A stretch of DNA of 64,000 nt from Affinundibacterium amnicola (GCF_014284275.1 NZ_JACOFU010000004.1:186001-250000); one strand, 5' to 3'. Counted from the stretch's first letter, positions 36,894 through 48,985 are shown. Made by a program: numbers and translations. Notes: generated by a model from the sequence alone, not told the origin.

Positions 36894-39800
36894 ATGATCT
36901 CGACTAACACACAACTGAACCAAAACGCCAATGAGGCAAACATTGAGCACGGTAATTCGACTCAATTATCACCCGCGCCATCTCTGCAAACAAAAACCGC
37001 ATCTGCCACTGTCGTTAGTCATGAAATTGTGTTTGTCGACACCACTTTGCAGAACTGGCAAAGCCTACTCAAAGATATCAAACCTGGCGCCGAAATTATC
37101 ATCCTAGACCCCTTAAAAAATGGCGTGCAACAAATGGCGGATGCTTTGCAGGGCAAAGTGGATGTTACTGCTATACACATACTATCTCATGGTGGTGATG
37201 GCTATTTGGTCATCGGAAATACGATGGTATCGTCATATAACTTAGTTGATTACCAAGCGAGTTTTGCAAAAATACGCGCAGCATTATCGTCGGATGCCGA
37301 TATTTTATTGTATGGCTGTGATGTCGCAAAAGGTGAAGTGGGTGCAAATTTTGTCAGCCAACTTGCTAAGTTAACAGGTGCAGATATTGCTGCATCCATC
37401 AACGACACGGGTATTAGTGGTGATTGGGTATTGGAATATCAAAACGGTGCAGTTGAGACCAACGTGGTCGCTGCAACTGACTATGGCTTTGATTTAGCTA
37501 CCATTAAAGTAACCAATTTAAATGATAGTGGCGCAGGTTCATTACGTGCTGCGGTTACTAGCGCAACGGGTAATGCGGCAGCCGATACCATCGTATTTGA
37601 CCCAGCCTTGTTTGCTAGCGGTGCTGCGACATTGACGTTGACTAGTGGAGCATTAAATGTACACGGTGATGGCGATTTAGACGCATTTACTATCATCGGC
37701 CCAGGAGAAAATTTACTGACGATTAGTGGAAATAATACATCTCGAATTTTTCAAGCAGATTACGCCAGTTCGACAGCAAATACCTCATCATTAACGCTTT
37801 CCGGCATGACATTGACCAATGGCACTTCGGCAGGCGCACGAGATGCTTATGGCGGTGGTGCAGTCATGTCTTATTACTCAGGTAGCCTAACGCTAGATCA
37901 TGTCGTCATAAAAAATAGTTCAAGTGGAAGTTCCGGTGGTGGACTTAGATTTGGAACAAATAATGGTGATTTAACAATCAGTAATTCTACTTTTGATGGA
38001 AATACAATTACGAGCGGTGGCGCAACCGGAAGAGGTGGGGGAATCGAGGTTTTCGCGCAAAATCACATCGTTAATATTTCAAATTCAACAATTAGCAACA
38101 ACACTAATCCTAGCGGGTTTTATGGTGGGGGCGCCATGATTGGCGGCTCAGGTGCAACTATTACTATCACCAATACGACAATTGCAGGGAATTCGGCAGG
38201 TAGTGGAAACATTCCAACGGGCGGCGGCGGCGGGATTCTCATACAAGCTCCTAACGTTACCATTACCAACTCTACCATTGTAAACAATGCATGGAATGGC
38301 GGAAGCGCGCCTAATAATGGAGGCGGCGGGCTTTCTTTGTTTAATACAGGCGGCACTGCCGTATTGAAAAATAATATTATTGCCAACAATACGAGCACTA
38401 ATACCGCATTGGATGATACCGACGCCATCGTTACACATACAGGCGTAATGTCTGGAAGCAATAATTTAATCCCCACACCAGTTGGGTTGCATTATTCTTC
38501 GACGAATACAATGACTGGCACAATTACTACACTAGGCAGTGCATTAGGTTCACTTGCATTTAATGGTGGTCCTGTGAAAACAATTGCTATTGCAAGTGGA
38601 AGCAATGCCATTAGTGCAGGTACAACTACTGGCGCCCCAACCACAGATGCACGTGGTTTTGGTCGTGGCGGCACGACGGACATAGGTGCTTACGAATTTA
38701 GTGACAATAATACCTTCGACTTTACAGGTGTGGTATCTCCCAACAAAGGTGCAATTGATGTACCGTCCAATTACAATCTCAACATTGAATTTGGCACAGC
38801 AGTCACCGCTGTTGCTGCAAAAAATATTGTAATTTATCGCCAGTCTGACAACGCAGTTTTGGAAACCATCGCTGCTAACGATACTGGCAAAGTGACGTTC
38901 AGTAGTGGCACTGGTGGCGCAAACAGCAAAGTGACAATTAATCCGACTGCAAACTTGGGAAGCAACACGGGTTACTATGTTTTAATTGATAGCGGTGCGT
39001 TCCAAGATGGCAGTAGCAATGCTTATAATGGTGTTAGTTCAAATTCAACTTGGACGTTCACCTCAATCGCAATCCCTACCAGCATTACCAGTGCCACATA
39101 TAATGCCACTACTGGCGTTTTAGTCGTCACGGGTACAGACATTACGAATGGTGGCACAATTGACGTCACTAAATTAAGTCTGACTGGACAAGGTGGCACT
39201 TACACACTAACCGCAGCCACCAGCAATCCAACTGCAAGCAGCACTACTTCCTTCACAGTGACCTTGGGCGCAGCCGATAAAATCGCGGTGAACGGCATCC
39301 TCAATCAGGATGGCACTTCAGCGGTGAATGCGACTACCTTTAATCTGGCTGCTGCGGCGAACTGGGATATTACTGCGTCCGCAGACGCTGATTTAACTGG
39401 TAATGCGATTACAGTGTCTAACGTAATTGATCCGACTATCTCTTCGGCGACTTACAATGCCGCAACTGGTGTATTTACTGTCACAGGAGCCAATCTAGTC
39501 AAAACGGTTGGCACCACCAATGACATCACCATCAACAAATTAACCATCACTGGTGAAGGTGGTATTACTCGTACGTTGTCTACGACAAGCAATGTCGAAA
39601 TCACTGATGCAAGCACATTTAGTTTTACGCTCGCTGGTGCAGATATTGATGCGGTTAATCTGATTTTTAATAAAAACGGTGGTAGCTCTACTGGCGGTGG
39701 CACTTATAACATTTCTGCTGCGGATGACTGGAACAGCGTCATTAATGGTGGAAACACACAAGATCTGACAAATGCAGTAACAGTATCAAATGTCGCTGTA

Positions 39801-42800
39801 CCAACTATCACTTCAGCTACCTATAACGCGACTACTGGCGCACTAGTTTTCACAGGCACTGGGTTCACAACACGTAATGGCGCTAGTAACGATATTCTCG
39901 CAGATAAATTCACATTAACTGGCGAAGGTGGGGCTACATACACGCTCACAGACACAGCAAACGTCGAAATATCGTCGAACACCAGTTTTACTTTAAATTT
40001 GAGCAGCACGGACAAATCCGGGCTCAATCAAATAATCAATAAAAGTGGCACCAGTGCTACTAGCGGAACAACTTATAACGTTGCAGCAGCAGAAGAGTGG
40101 GCAGCAGGGGCAGATTCAGCGGTTGTTATTGCAGACCTTACAGGTAACGGTGTAACGGCGACGGTTGCTGCACCTACAATTACCTCTGCTACTTACGATG
40201 CAAACACAGGTACTCTGCTTGTGACCGGAACGGGATTCACCCATCGTACTGGCGGAACAAATGACATTATCGCGAGCGCATTTACGCTTACCGGACAAGG
40301 CGGAAGCACGTACGCGTTGACGGATACAGCGAATGTCGAAATTAGTTCTGATACCAGCTTCACATTAGTATTGTCAGCGACAGACAAAGCTGGGTTACGC
40401 ACGCTACTCAACAATAATGGTACACAATCTTCTGGTGGTACCACTTACAACTTAGCTGCTGCTGACGATTGGGCAAACGGCGCGGATGCTGCTCTTAACA
40501 TCGCGGACGCCACTGGCAATGGCGTTACTGTGTCCAATGTTGTATCGCCAACTATTACCTCTGCAACTTACGATGCCAGCACTGGAATTTTGTCGGTAAC
40601 GGGCACCAATATGGCAAATGGTGATTCGATTGATGTTTCAAAACTATCTATTACAGGCCAAGGTGGTACTTATACATTGACCAGCGCAGGTGTTGCCGCC
40701 AGCAGCGCCACTGCATTTTCGATTACCCTCAACGCGGCAGATAAACTCGCAGTCAATGGCGTACTAAATAACAATGGCACCACTGCCGTCAGCGCAACCA
40801 CGTTCAATTTAGCTGCAGCAACTGGATGGGACTCTACGGTTAGTACCGCTGCAGATCTGACTGGCAATGGCATCACTGTCTCCAACGTCACTGCACCAAC
40901 AATCACCTCAGCGACCTATGATGGGACAAGCCATGTCTTCGTCATCACTGGCACGAATCTGGTGAAGACCATCGGTGCAACCAATGACGTAACGATTTCT
41001 GCTTTAACCATCACCGGCGAAGGTGGTGCAACACGTACTTTATCTACAACTGGCAATGTCGAAGTCATCTCAAATACGAGCTTCACTTTCACCTTAGCGG
41101 GCGCCGATATCGCAGCGGTCGATTCTTTGCTCAACAAGAATGGTCTCTCTTCAGCAAGCAGTAGCACAACGTATAACCTCGCTGTCGCCGATGACTGGAA
41201 TAGCGTGATCACAGGTGGCAACATTGAAGACATGACTGGTAATAGCATCACCGTCTCTAATGCAGCACCTACCATTTTGAGCTCAACTTACGATGCTGCT
41301 ACTGGGACCTTATCTGTCTCCGCTGTCAATATCGTTGGCGGTGACACGATTGATGTAACCAAACTTTCTGTTACTGGTCAAGCTGGTTCTTATACCTTAA
41401 CAACTGCCAGTGTTACCGCAACTAACGCGACTGAATTCTCCGTCACGCTCAATGCTGCTGACAAACTCGCGATTAACGGCATACTCAACAACAACGGTAC
41501 TTCGGCTGTTGACACCACAACTTTTAATTTATCCGCTGCGACTAATTGGAATCAAACCACTGCCTCGGGTGCCGACACAACTGGTAACGCAATCACCGTC
41601 TCGAACGTCACGGCACCAACGATTACTTCTGCAACTTACGATGGCACAAGCCATGTCTTCGTCATCACAGGCACGAATCTGGTGAAAACCATCGGTGCAA
41701 CCAATGACATTACTATTTCGGCTTTAACTATCACTGGCGAAGGTGGTGCGACACGTACTTTATCCACCACTGGCAATGTCGAAGTCACTTCTGATACAAG
41801 CTTCACCTTCACTGTCGCTGGTGCCGACATTGCCGCACTTGATGCCCTGCTCAATAAGAACGGCACCTCTTCAGCAAGCAGTGCCACAAGCTATAACCTC
41901 GCTGTCGCCGATAATTGGAATAGCGTAATCACAGGTGGCAATATTGCAGACATGACTGGCAATGGTATTACCGTCGCTAACGCTGCACCAAGCATCCTCA
42001 GTTCGACATACGATGCTGCAACTGGAATCTTATCTATCTCGGCCGTCAACATCGTTGGCGGCGATACCATTGATGTTTCGAAACTTTCCATTACTGGTCA
42101 AGCTGGTTCTTATACCTTAACAACTGCCAGTGTTACTGCAAGTAGTTCGACAGCATTTTCTGTCACACTCAATGCAGCTGACAAACTCGCGATCAACGGT
42201 ATTCTCAATAACAATGGTACGTCGGCTGTAGACACAACTACGTTCAACCTGTCTGCAGCAGCCAACTGGAATCAAACTACGACATCGAGCGCAGACCTAA
42301 CAGGCAACACAGTAACCGTCTCCAACGTCACAGCGCCAACGATCACATCCGCCACTTACAATGGCACCACCCACGTCTTCACTGTCACTGGCACTAATTT
42401 AGTCAAGGCCATCGGTGCAACCAATGACATTACTATTTCGACCTTAACCATTACCGGTGAAGGCGGTTCGACACGTACTTTGTCGACAACTGGCAATGTC
42501 GAAGTGACCTCCAATACCAGCTTTACATTCACCTTAGCTGGCGCTGATATCGCTGCGGTTGATTCTTTGCTCAATAAAAATGGTACATCTTCAGTTAGCA
42601 GTACAACCTACAACTTGGCTGTTGCTGATGATTGGAATAGTGTCATCACTGGTGGCAGTATTGCGGACATGACTGGCAATGCCATCACTGTCTTCAATGC
42701 AGCTCCTGCCATTTTGAGTTCAGCGTACAATGCTGCAACTGGAGAATTGACTGTTTCTGCGGTCAACATCTTCGGTGGCGACACGATCGACGTGTCCAAA

Positions 42801-45800
42801 CTCTCCGTTACTGGTCAAGCTGGTTCTTATACTTTAACAACTACCAGCGTGACCGCAAGTAGCTCGACGGCATTTTCTGTCACGCTCAATGCAGCTGACA
42901 AACTCGCGATCAACGGTATTCTCAATAACAATGGTACGTTGGCTGTAGACACGACTACGTTCAATCTGTCTGCAGCGGCCAACTGGAATCAAACTACAGC
43001 TTCTGGAGCGGATCTGACTGGTAACAGTATTACCGTCGCCAACGTCACTGCGCCAACAATTACCTCAGCAACCTACGATGTCACTACCCATATCCTGACT
43101 GTCACAGGTAGCAATCTGGTCAAAACCATTAGTGCTACCAATGACATCACAGTATCGACCTTAACGATCACTGGGGAAGGCGGTGCTACACGTACTCTGA
43201 CCACCACAGGCAATGTCGAAGTGCTTTCTGACACTAGCTTTGCGATCACTTTAGCCGGTGCTGATCAGGCTGCGGTTGAGGCGCTGTTCAACAAAAATGG
43301 CTCAACCTCCACCAACGGGGTTAGTTACAATCTGGCTGCTGCCGATGATTGGAATAGCGTCATCACTGGCGGCAATATCGCCGATGCGACAAATGTCATC
43401 ACGGTTTCGAATGTGTCTATCCCGACCATCACTTCTTCGACCTATGATGCCAATACTGGCGTACTGGTGGTAAATGGTACAGGCTTTAGTGGCACATTCG
43501 GTGCGACGAACGACATCATCGCCAATATGTTCAGCCTACAAGGTGAAGGCGGTGCCAGCTATACGCTCAACACCACCAGCAATGTCGAAATCACCTCTGC
43601 GACCTCCTTCACATTAACACTGAGTGCGACGGATCGCTTAGGTGCGAATCTGATCATGAATAAGAATGGTACTAGCGCTACTAGTGCCAGCACTTATAAC
43701 CTGATCGCTGCGGAGAACTGGAATGCAGGCGCAGACACTGCTGTGGTAATCGCAGATCTGACTGGCAATGGAGTCACCGTTTCTAACGTTGTCGCACCAA
43801 CAGTCACATCCGCCACTTATAACGTTGCTACCGGTGTATTGGTCGTCACAGGGAATAACTTCCTTTCTCTGACTGGAGCGAACAATGACATCACCGCTGA
43901 CCGCGTACGTTTATTCGGACAAGGTGCTTTCAATTACACGCTCACAGATACCTCCGACGTCGACATCACTTCCAACACCAGCTTTACCATTACCATGAGC
44001 GCCACCGACAAGGCGGCTCTGGCTCTTCGGATGAACAAGAATGGTACATCCGCCACCGACGCGACGACGTACAATATTGGGATGCTTGAAGATTGGAATA
44101 CTGGTGCTGACACCGGTGTCGTGATTCTTGATCTGTTTGGTAATGGCATTACTGTTTCGGGTGTCAATCCAACGACATCAATTACTGCGTCAAGTTTCTC
44201 TGCCGACGCAGGCACTTCCTCAAGTGATTTCATTACCAATACAGCGACACAAACGATTTCTGGCACGCTCAGTGCCACTTTGGTCGCAGGCGAATCGGTA
44301 GAAGTATCTACCAATAATGGCAGCTCCTGGACAACAGCAAGCGCCACAGTTGGTCAAAGCAGCTGGTCGCTGGCAGGAGCGATTTTATCAAATGGCACAA
44401 CCAATCTCAAAGTACGTGTCGTTGATACCTATGCGAACTCAGGTCCCGAATATACTCAAAGTTATACCTTAGATACGGTACGCCCGACGGTCAGCAGCAA
44501 TATGAGCTTTACAGATAATGTATTAGCGATCGGTGATACCTCTATCATGTCGTTAAGTTTCTCCGAAGCGGTGAGCGGCTTAACGATCTCTGATTTCATC
44601 GTGCCTAATGGTGTTCTTTCCAACCTTATCACAAGTGATGGTGGAATTACTTGGACAGCAACATTAACTCCCAATGCTGGTGTCAATGACGCAACCAATA
44701 CCATCACGCTCAATAACACAGGCTATAGAGATACCGCAGGTAATACAGGTACTGGCAGTACTTCCAGCCTGAATTATGCAATCGATACATTCCGACCAAC
44801 CGCGACCATCACCCTATCAGACAATTATCTTGGCATCGTCGATACCACCTTGGTGACCTTTACCTTTAATGAACCTGTCACAGGCTTCACAAATGATGAT
44901 CTAACCCTACCGGTCACCACACCGATGGGCACATTATCTCCGGTAAGTTCGAATAACGGCGGATTAACTTGGACTGCAACTTACACACCGCCATTCGGCG
45001 TATTGGATACCAGCAATCTGATTACATTAAATACCGCTGGCGTGATCGATGCATTGGGCAATCCTGGATTAGGATTCATCAATTCACCCAACTTTACAAT
45101 CAATACGGTGAATGTCGTACCTAGTTTGGGAGGTACCACGCCAGGATTGAGCACAGTAGACTCCATGCGTATTTTGCCGTTTTCCAGCGTTACGGTGACC
45201 GATCCCGATATTGATGCAATGGAAATCGCTGCAATTACCATCGATGATGCTGCCAAAGGCAGCTTTACCGCCAATTCATTGGCATTAAGCGGCTTTTACA
45301 CCAACGATGGTGGCACCACTTACAATCATGACGCAGCTTCGCCAGCAGCAATGCAAGCTGCCATTCGCGCATTGGTGTTTGAACCGAATCCATCTCGTTT
45401 GTCGGTGGGAACAAGTGATGTCGCGACATTCACCATCATGATCCGCGATCAGTACATGGCCGTCGCCCTCGACAGCAACACCACACTCACAATCAATAAT
45501 GTCAATTCAGCACCGACTGACATTAGCCTGTCCGATTCAATTGTGTTGCAATCAGAAGGACTTAACGCGAGCGTTGGCTTACTCTCAGCGATTGACCGAA
45601 ACGTCGGTGATTCCCACACCTTTGCTTTAGGCACCGCCAATGCTGCAAACGATAATGCGCAATTTACGATCGTTGGCAATAGCCTCAAGGTGATTAATCC
45701 TGCCTTGATGGCAGAGCGCGATTACAAGGTCTCGGTACAAGTTACCGATGCCAATGGCTTGAGTTTCTTTAAAAATCTCACGATCCATCTCGATGATGAT

Positions 45801-46208
45801 GTTGCTCCTTACATCACTTCTATCGAAACACTGCGCTCGGCTCGCCCAACCGTCACAACGGGTAGTTATATTGTGAAGTTTAACGAGTCTGTCACCGGCG
45901 TTACTCTAGATGATTTCTTCCTCACTTCCAGCGATGGAACCACCGCCAATCTGAGTTCTATCACCGCATTAAGTGGCGGTGCCTATCGCGTATATATGGA
46001 TCAGATTTCCGGCACCGGGAATTTAGTATTGAACTTGAAATCCTCTGGTACGGGTATTAGTGATTTGTTTGGAAATAGCTTGCCTGCAGTGCCACCAGCG
46101 CCACAACAGTTGTCACTACTATCCACTGATAATATCGCTATTGACTTCGTCGCCACCAATGATTTACTCATTGGCATTCAGCAGCATCAGGATTTCTTTC
46201 TGATGTAA
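36894..46208 (+). CDS. Giant DUF4347 repeat surface protein 1 (3104 aa)
   Basis: Start ATG 36894 with AGGAAA seven bases upstream, inside the sulfotransferase 3' end. No signal peptide. Order: DUF4347 head (about residues 35-190) with H99 in ILSHGGDG and C142 in LLYGCDVA; a right-handed beta-helix region (about 200-600, NSTI-SNN type) ending in a DARGFGRGG...DIGAYEF anchor-like motif; an Ig-like domain; fourteen repeats of about 120 aa (39075-44164); three or so bacterial Ig-like domains; a cadherin-like domain; and a C-terminal unit almost identical to that of giant 2. No RTX nonapeptides. Probably a secreted adhesin or matrix protein. Confidence 0.9.
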   Translation: MISTNTQLNQNANEANIEHGNSTQLSPAPSLQTKTASATVVSHEIVFVDTTLQNWQSLLKDIKPGAEIIILDPLKNGVQQMADALQGKVDVTAIHILSHGGDGYLVIGNTMVSSYNLVDYQASFAKIRAALSSDADILLYGCDVAKGEVGANFVSQLAKLTGADIAASINDTGISGDWVLEYQNGAVETNVVAATDYGFDLATIKVTNLNDSGAGSLRAAVTSATGNAAADTIVFDPALFASGAATLTLTSGALNVHGDGDLDAFTIIGPGENLLTISGNNTSRIFQADYASSTANTSSLTLSGMTLTNGTSAGARDAYGGGAVMSYYSGSLTLDHVVIKNSSSGSSGGGLRFGTNNGDLTISNSTFDGNTITSGGATGRGGGIEVFAQNHIVNISNSTISNNTNPSGFYGGGAMIGGSGATITITNTTIAGNSAGSGNIPTGGGGGILIQAPNVTITNSTIVNNAWNGGSAPNNGGGGLSLFNTGGTAVLKNNIIANNTSTNTALDDTDAIVTHTGVMSGSNNLIPTPVGLHYSSTNTMTGTITTLGSALGSLAFNGGPVKTIAIASGSNAISAGTTTGAPTTDARGFGRGGTTDIGAYEFSDNNTFDFTGVVSPNKGAIDVPSNYNLNIEFGTAVTAVAAKNIVIYRQSDNAVLETIAANDTGKVTFSSGTGGANSKVTINPTANLGSNTGYYVLIDSGAFQDGSSNAYNGVSSNSTWTFTSIAIPTSITSATYNATTGVLVVTGTDITNGGTIDVTKLSLTGQGGTYTLTAATSNPTASSTTSFTVTLGAADKIAVNGILNQDGTSAVNATTFNLAAAANWDITASADADLTGNAITVSNVIDPTISSATYNAATGVFTVTGANLVKTVGTTNDITINKLTITGEGGITRTLSTTSNVEITDASTFSFTLAGADIDAVNLIFNKNGGSSTGGGTYNISAADDWNSVINGGNTQDLTNAVTVSNVAVPTITSATYNATTGALVFTGTGFTTRNGASNDILADKFTLTGEGGATYTLTDTANVEISSNTSFTLNLSSTDKSGLNQIINKSGTSATSGTTYNVAAAEEWAAGADSAVVIADLTGNGVTATVAAPTITSATYDANTGTLLVTGTGFTHRTGGTNDIIASAFTLTGQGGSTYALTDTANVEISSDTSFTLVLSATDKAGLRTLLNNNGTQSSGGTTYNLAAADDWANGADAALNIADATGNGVTVSNVVSPTITSATYDASTGILSVTGTNMANGDSIDVSKLSITGQGGTYTLTSAGVAASSATAFSITLNAADKLAVNGVLNNNGTTAVSATTFNLAAATGWDSTVSTAADLTGNGITVSNVTAPTITSATYDGTSHVFVITGTNLVKTIGATNDVTISALTITGEGGATRTLSTTGNVEVISNTSFTFTLAGADIAAVDSLLNKNGLSSASSSTTYNLAVADDWNSVITGGNIEDMTGNSITVSNAAPTILSSTYDAATGTLSVSAVNIVGGDTIDVTKLSVTGQAGSYTLTTASVTATNATEFSVTLNAADKLAINGILNNNGTSAVDTTTFNLSAATNWNQTTASGADTTGNAITVSNVTAPTITSATYDGTSHVFVITGTNLVKTIGATNDITISALTITGEGGATRTLSTTGNVEVTSDTSFTFTVAGADIAALDALLNKNGTSSASSATSYNLAVADNWNSVITGGNIADMTGNGITVANAAPSILSSTYDAATGILSISAVNIVGGDTIDVSKLSITGQAGSYTLTTASVTASSSTAFSVTLNAADKLAINGILNNNGTSAVDTTTFNLSAAANWNQTTTSSADLTGNTVTVSNVTAPTITSATYNGTTHVFTVTGTNLVKAIGATNDITISTLTITGEGGSTRTLSTTGNVEVTSNTSFTFTLAGADIAAVDSLLNKNGTSSVSSTTYNLAVADDWNSVITGGSIADMTGNAITVFNAAPAILSSAYNAATGELTVSAVNIFGGDTIDVSKLSVTGQAGSYTLTTTSVTASSSTAFSVTLNAADKLAINGILNNNGTLAVDTTTFNLSAAANWNQTTASGADLTGNSITVANVTAPTITSATYDVTTHILTVTGSNLVKTISATNDITVSTLTITGEGGATRTLTTTGNVEVLSDTSFAITLAGADQAAVEALFNKNGSTSTNGVSYNLAAADDWNSVITGGNIADATNVITVSNVSIPTITSSTYDANTGVLVVNGTGFSGTFGATNDIIANMFSLQGEGGASYTLNTTSNVEITSATSFTLTLSATDRLGANLIMNKNGTSATSASTYNLIAAENWNAGADTAVVIADLTGNGVTVSNVVAPTVTSATYNVATGVLVVTGNNFLSLTGANNDITADRVRLFGQGAFNYTLTDTSDVDITSNTSFTITMSATDKAALALRMNKNGTSATDATTYNIGMLEDWNTGADTGVVILDLFGNGITVSGVNPTTSITASSFSADAGTSSSDFITNTATQTISGTLSATLVAGESVEVSTNNGSSWTTASATVGQSSWSLAGAILSNGTTNLKVRVVDTYANSGPEYTQSYTLDTVRPTVSSNMSFTDNVLAIGDTSIMSLSFSEAVSGLTISDFIVPNGVLSNLITSDGGITWTATLTPNAGVNDATNTITLNNTGYRDTAGNTGTGSTSSLNYAIDTFRPTATITLSDNYLGIVDTTLVTFTFNEPVTGFTNDDLTLPVTTPMGTLSPVSSNNGGLTWTATYTPPFGVLDTSNLITLNTAGVIDALGNPGLGFINSPNFTINTVNVVPSLGGTTPGLSTVDSMRILPFSSVTVTDPDIDAMEIAAITIDDAAKGSFTANSLALSGFYTNDGGTTYNHDAASPAAMQAAIRALVFEPNPSRLSVGTSDVATFTIMIRDQYMAVALDSNTTLTINNVNSAPTDISLSDSIVLQSEGLNASVGLLSAIDRNVGDSHTFALGTANAANDNAQFTIVGNSLKVINPALMAERDYKVSVQVTDANGLSFFKNLTIHLDDDVAPYITSIETLRSARPTVTTGSYIVKFNESVTGVTLDDFFLTSSDGTTANLSSITALSGGAYRVYMDQISGTGNLVLNLKSSGTGISDLFGNSLPAVPPAPQQLSLLSTDNIAIDFVATNDLLIGIQQHQDFFLM
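39075..44164 (+). repeat. Fourteen-unit repeat array in giant protein 1
   Basis: Each unit starts with a [17 protein letters not shown] block and ends with a DxTGNxITVSNV-like block, about 112-124 aa. Three subtypes can be told apart: A ([10 protein letters not shown]), B ([15 protein letters not shown]) and C (GF...NDIIA). The order is A B C C, then A B four times, then C C. Confidence 0.85.
40546..43420 (+). repeat. Four near-identical AB super-repeats, period about 720 bp
   Basis: Equivalent positions fall at 40919, 41639/41640, 42360 and 43077, giving spacings of 720, 720 and 717 bp (one codon lost in the last). Long stretches such as ATTGGCATCACCATG-like codon runs are replaced by closely matching DNA rather than just matching protein, which indicates recent duplication. 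Confidence 0.8.
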
Positions 46209-46235
46209 AAAAATAACCGTCATCGGGGGAAAGCG

Positions 46236-46263
46236 GGCGGTCAATTTTTGACCGCCTTTTTTT
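46236..46263 (+). terminator. Rho-independent terminator after giant gene 1
   Basis: GGCGGTCAA and TTGACCGCC form a 9-bp GC-rich stem with a TTT loop, followed by seven T. It lies 28 bp after the stop codon. Confidence 0.92.
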
Positions 46264-46510
46264 GACCTGAACTGTTTTAACTTTGCGATTGGAGATCGAA
46301 ATTTAGATTTTCGACAAAACGCAAAATGGCCAAGTAACACGAATTTATTTCCACATGGAAAATAAAGTAAATTTAACTATTTACCTTTCATTCATCTTTT
46401 TAAAAATTTTCACAAAAAAGTGAATTTACCCTTTAAAAACATAGACTTAACCTTGACTACCAATCGTATTCGCAATAAGATTACGACTGATTTATTTTTT
46501 GATAATTATA
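46264..46510. promoter_or_regulatory. AT-rich regulatory gap with two palindromes
   Basis: Contains TTTCC-ACAT-GGAAA (46348-46361) and GTAAAT-TTAACT-ATTTAC (46367-46384) back to back, then an AT-rich stretch before the DUF6916 gene. It probably holds the promoter of the second module, since a terminator closes the first. Confidence 0.45.
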
Positions 46511-46819
46511 ATGAATTTGCCTTCTCATCAGACGTTTTGCGATTGCCTCAGGCACAACTTCCGCGTGCAGATTGATGGCGGTTCCAATGAAAATTTGGTG
46601 CTAACATCGGTATCAACTTTGTTAGAAAGCGCAGTCAGTACACCAAGTCACCCAAAAGAACATTTTTCAATTATTTTTGAGTGCCAAAATCAAACGCACT
46701 TGCCGCAAAAAATCTACAGCTTTACACATCCGACAGTTGGTCAATTTGAGCTATTTATCGTACCAATCGGCCCTGATCGTGTCAGTAAGCATATGTGCTA
46801 TCAAGCCATATTCAATTAA
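46511..46819 (+). CDS. DUF6916-type small protein
   Basis: 102 aa from ATG 46511; a TTG four codons upstream (46499) is also possible, and neither has a good ribosome site. No signal peptide. PQKIYSFTHPTVGQFELFIVPIG resembles LPAEIYDVKHPKLGDMKVFMTQIG in the next gene, and the ending YQAIFN matches the 34938 protein. It is 25 bp before the Tat-type relative. Function unknown. Confidence 0.65.
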   Translation: MNLPSHQTFCDCLRHNFRVQIDGGSNENLVLTSVSTLLESAVSTPSHPKEHFSIIFECQNQTHLPQKIYSFTHPTVGQFELFIVPIGPDRVSKHMCYQAIFN

Positions 46820-46844
46820 TTTTTGAAGAGAATGGAGTATCAAG

Positions 46845-47312
46845 ATGTCGAGTAAGCAAAATCTAGCGCGTCGTGGTTTTATTTTATTTGGCGGTGCTCT
46901 GGCACTTACCTCAATGACGGCGCCAAGCTCCTTAGCAAATGCATTAATGGAGCTCGAGGTTTTGCCAAGTTGCACAGCCAATTTCAGTAATGCAGATCAT
47001 CTCTGCTTGCGTAGTTTCGGCCTGCAAGACTTTACCCAGCTGTTAGGGCAAAATTTTTTAGTTGGCGCTGGCATTCATAAAGTTCACATGCAACTAACTA
47101 ACGCAACCTCACATGCTCGCGATGCGGACCCTCGTCCGGCGACTGTGCGCCGCGAGCCTTTCAGCTTGCAATTCTCCGCCCAACAAGGCCTACAGTTACC
47201 CGCTGAGATCTATGATGTCAAACACCCAAAACTTGGTGATATGAAAGTGTTCATGACGCAAATTGGTGATCAGAATTCTGACAAATCCCAGTACGAAGTT
47301 GTATTCGGTTAA
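46845..47312 (+). CDS. DUF6916-type protein with Tat-like signal
   Basis: 155 aa. The N-terminus has a twin-arginine-like motif (NLARRGFILFGG) and a hydrophobic stretch ending near SLANA, suggesting export of a folded protein. The C-terminal 100 residues are the same domain as the two cytoplasmic-looking DUF6916 proteins. A GGAG site lies before the start. Export of one member suggests the family works outside the cytoplasm or in secretion, but this is inference. Confidence 0.72.
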   Translation: MSSKQNLARRGFILFGGALALTSMTAPSSLANALMELEVLPSCTANFSNADHLCLRSFGLQDFTQLLGQNFLVGAGIHKVHMQLTNATSHARDADPRPATVRREPFSLQFSAQQGLQLPAEIYDVKHPKLGDMKVFMTQIGDQNSDKSQYEVVFG

Positions 47313-47353
47313 CGCCGTTTTTACGCTCACACTCTGCAAAGATTTCATTATTT

Positions 47354-47908
47354 ATGAGCCACGCGATCTCCTCACTCACATATAGCCTGCGTCCCATTGA
47401 AGAAGTGGACATGCCTATGCTGCGTGAGATTTATTATTCCTCCCGCGCGGAGGAGATGAAATTTTTTCCTTTTTCTAATGAGCAGAAACAGCAGTTTTTG
47501 GCGATGCAATTTGACGCGCAGCATACGCATTATCAGACTTATTTCAAACAAGCACAATTTGATTGTGTGATGCGAGATTCCAAAGTAATTGGACGTTTAT
47601 ACGTACATCGTGGTCTCGAAGAAATGCGGATTATCGACATCAATTTATTGCCAGCATATTGCAATCAAGGAATAGGAACCTTTCTCCTACAACAGTTAAT
47701 CACTGAAGCGGATACCAAACAACTCAGTATTAGCGCTCACGTCGAATACAGTAACCCTGCGCGTCGTTTATATGCTCGCTTAGGCTTTGATGAGATTGAA
47801 GAACGGGGCGCTTATATTTTTGTTGTGAAGCCAGTCGCATCTTTGAATAACCGCCAAGTATCAAATAATATCTATCAAGCAGACAATGTCAGCTCGACAC
47901 CAATTTAA
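47354..47908 (+). CDS. GNAT family N-acetyltransferase
   Basis: 184 aa. Acetyl-CoA loop CNQGIGTFLLQQL, then VEYSNPARRLYARLGF. It is a paralogue of the GNAT at 34220 (shared QQFLAMQF...KVIGRLYV...MRIIDINLLP pattern). It ends ten bases before the first collar gene and is probably co-transcribed. Substrate unknown; acetylation of collar protein or giant protein residues is possible. Confidence 0.88.
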   Translation: MSHAISSLTYSLRPIEEVDMPMLREIYYSSRAEEMKFFPFSNEQKQQFLAMQFDAQHTHYQTYFKQAQFDCVMRDSKVIGRLYVHRGLEEMRIIDINLLPAYCNQGIGTFLLQQLITEADTKQLSISAHVEYSNPARRLYARLGFDEIEERGAYIFVVKPVASLNNRQVSNNIYQADNVSSTPI

Positions 47909-47917
47909 GAGGATTTT

Positions 47918-48433
47918 ATGGCAGAACCATTTTTATCAGAAACCAGAATATTCAGTTTCGTTTTCGCTCCGCGAGGATGGGCCCTATGCAATGGGCAACT
48001 TCTACCTATCAATCAAAATCAAGGTTTGTTCTCTTTATTGGGAACGACATTTGGCGGTGATGGGCGAGTGAATTTTGCCTTACCGAATCTTCAAGGTCGG
48101 GTACCGATCCATGTCGGCAATGGCTTTACCCTTGGTCAACAAGGTGGCGCAGCAGCCCACACAATCTCGCAAAGTGAAATGCCAACTCACACGCACCTGA
48201 TCAATGTTTCGAACAAACGCGCAAATTTAGCCAGACCCGTCAGTGCCACCTTAGGACAAGCGGAAAGTCCTATGTATTCTGATGAGTCACCTGGCAATGT
48301 ATATGAAACCACTAGTGCAACACAAAATACCACAAGCACCATAGGTGGATCACAAGCACACACTAATTTGCAGCCTTTTTTAACCCTGAATTTTTGCATT
48401 GCTCTGCAAGGCATTTTTCCATCACCTACCTAA
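47918..48433 (+). CDS. Phage tail collar-type protein, copy 1 of 3
   Basis: 171 aa. Collar domain with PRGWALCNGQLLPINQN, LLGTTFGGDG and FALPNLQGRVPIH; conserved C-terminal LQPFLTLNFCIALQGIFPS. AGAGGA precedes the start. First of three tandem paralogues separated by about 10-15 bp. They share the domain ends and differ in the middle, consistent with subunits of a mixed trimer or fibre; this is inferred by analogy with tail fibres. Confidence 0.9.
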   Translation: MAEPFLSETRIFSFVFAPRGWALCNGQLLPINQNQGLFSLLGTTFGGDGRVNFALPNLQGRVPIHVGNGFTLGQQGGAAAHTISQSEMPTHTHLINVSNKRANLARPVSATLGQAESPMYSDESPGNVYETTSATQNTTSTIGGSQAHTNLQPFLTLNFCIALQGIFPSPT

Positions 48434-48448
48434 GACAAGAGGCAAAAA

Positions 48449-48976
48449 ATGGCACAACCTTATGTTGGTGAAATTCGCATTTTTGCTGGCAACTTTGCCC
48501 CTGCAGGCTGGATGTTTTGCGAGGGTCAACTGCTTCCAATTTCCGAAAATGAGACCCTATTTCAACTCATCGGCACCACCTATGGTGGCGACGGTGAATC
48601 TACTTTTGCATTACCTGATATGCGTGGCAGATTGCCGATACACCAAGGATCTGGCTATGTATTAGCGGAAACGGGTGGAGTCGAGACTGTTACACTAACA
48701 GTCAATCAAATACCGGCGCATAGTCACACAGTGCTGGCTAAAGCACCCACTGCGTCCGCACCAAACGGCAATGCAACACATACGATTCCAGGTTCAAAAA
48801 TGTTAGCTGGGGGTACGATCAAAGCCTACTCGACTGGGGTTCCTGCGTTAACGCTGGACATGAATGCAGCAGTCATCAATTCGACTGGCGGAAGCCAGCC
48901 ACACGACAACATGATGCCGTATCTCTGTGTTGATTATATTATTTCTTTATTCGGGATATTCCCGAGTCCTAATTAA
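48449..48976 (+). CDS. Phage tail collar-type protein, copy 2 of 3
   Basis: 175 aa. PAGWMFCEGQLLPISEN, LIGTTYGGDGESTFALPDMRGRLPIH and the ending MMPYLCVDYIISLFGIFPS. It starts 15 bp after copy 1 with an AGAGGC site. The most divergent C-terminus of the three (VDYIISLFG rather than LNFCIALQG). Confidence 0.9.
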   Translation: MAQPYVGEIRIFAGNFAPAGWMFCEGQLLPISENETLFQLIGTTYGGDGESTFALPDMRGRLPIHQGSGYVLAETGGVETVTLTVNQIPAHSHTVLAKAPTASAPNGNATHTIPGSKMLAGGTIKAYSTGVPALTLDMNAAVINSTGGSQPHDNMMPYLCVDYIISLFGIFPSPN

Positions 48977-48985
48977 GGCTCAATC

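Noticed and set aside
38120-42800. Many long minus-strand frames within giant gene 1
   Set aside because: They repeat with the A/B array and read as Val/Pro/Ala-rich translations of the antisense of Thr/Gly codons.
40546-43420. CRISPR-like array
   Set aside because: The repeats are about 720 bp, coding and in frame; there are no short repeat-spacer units or cas genes.
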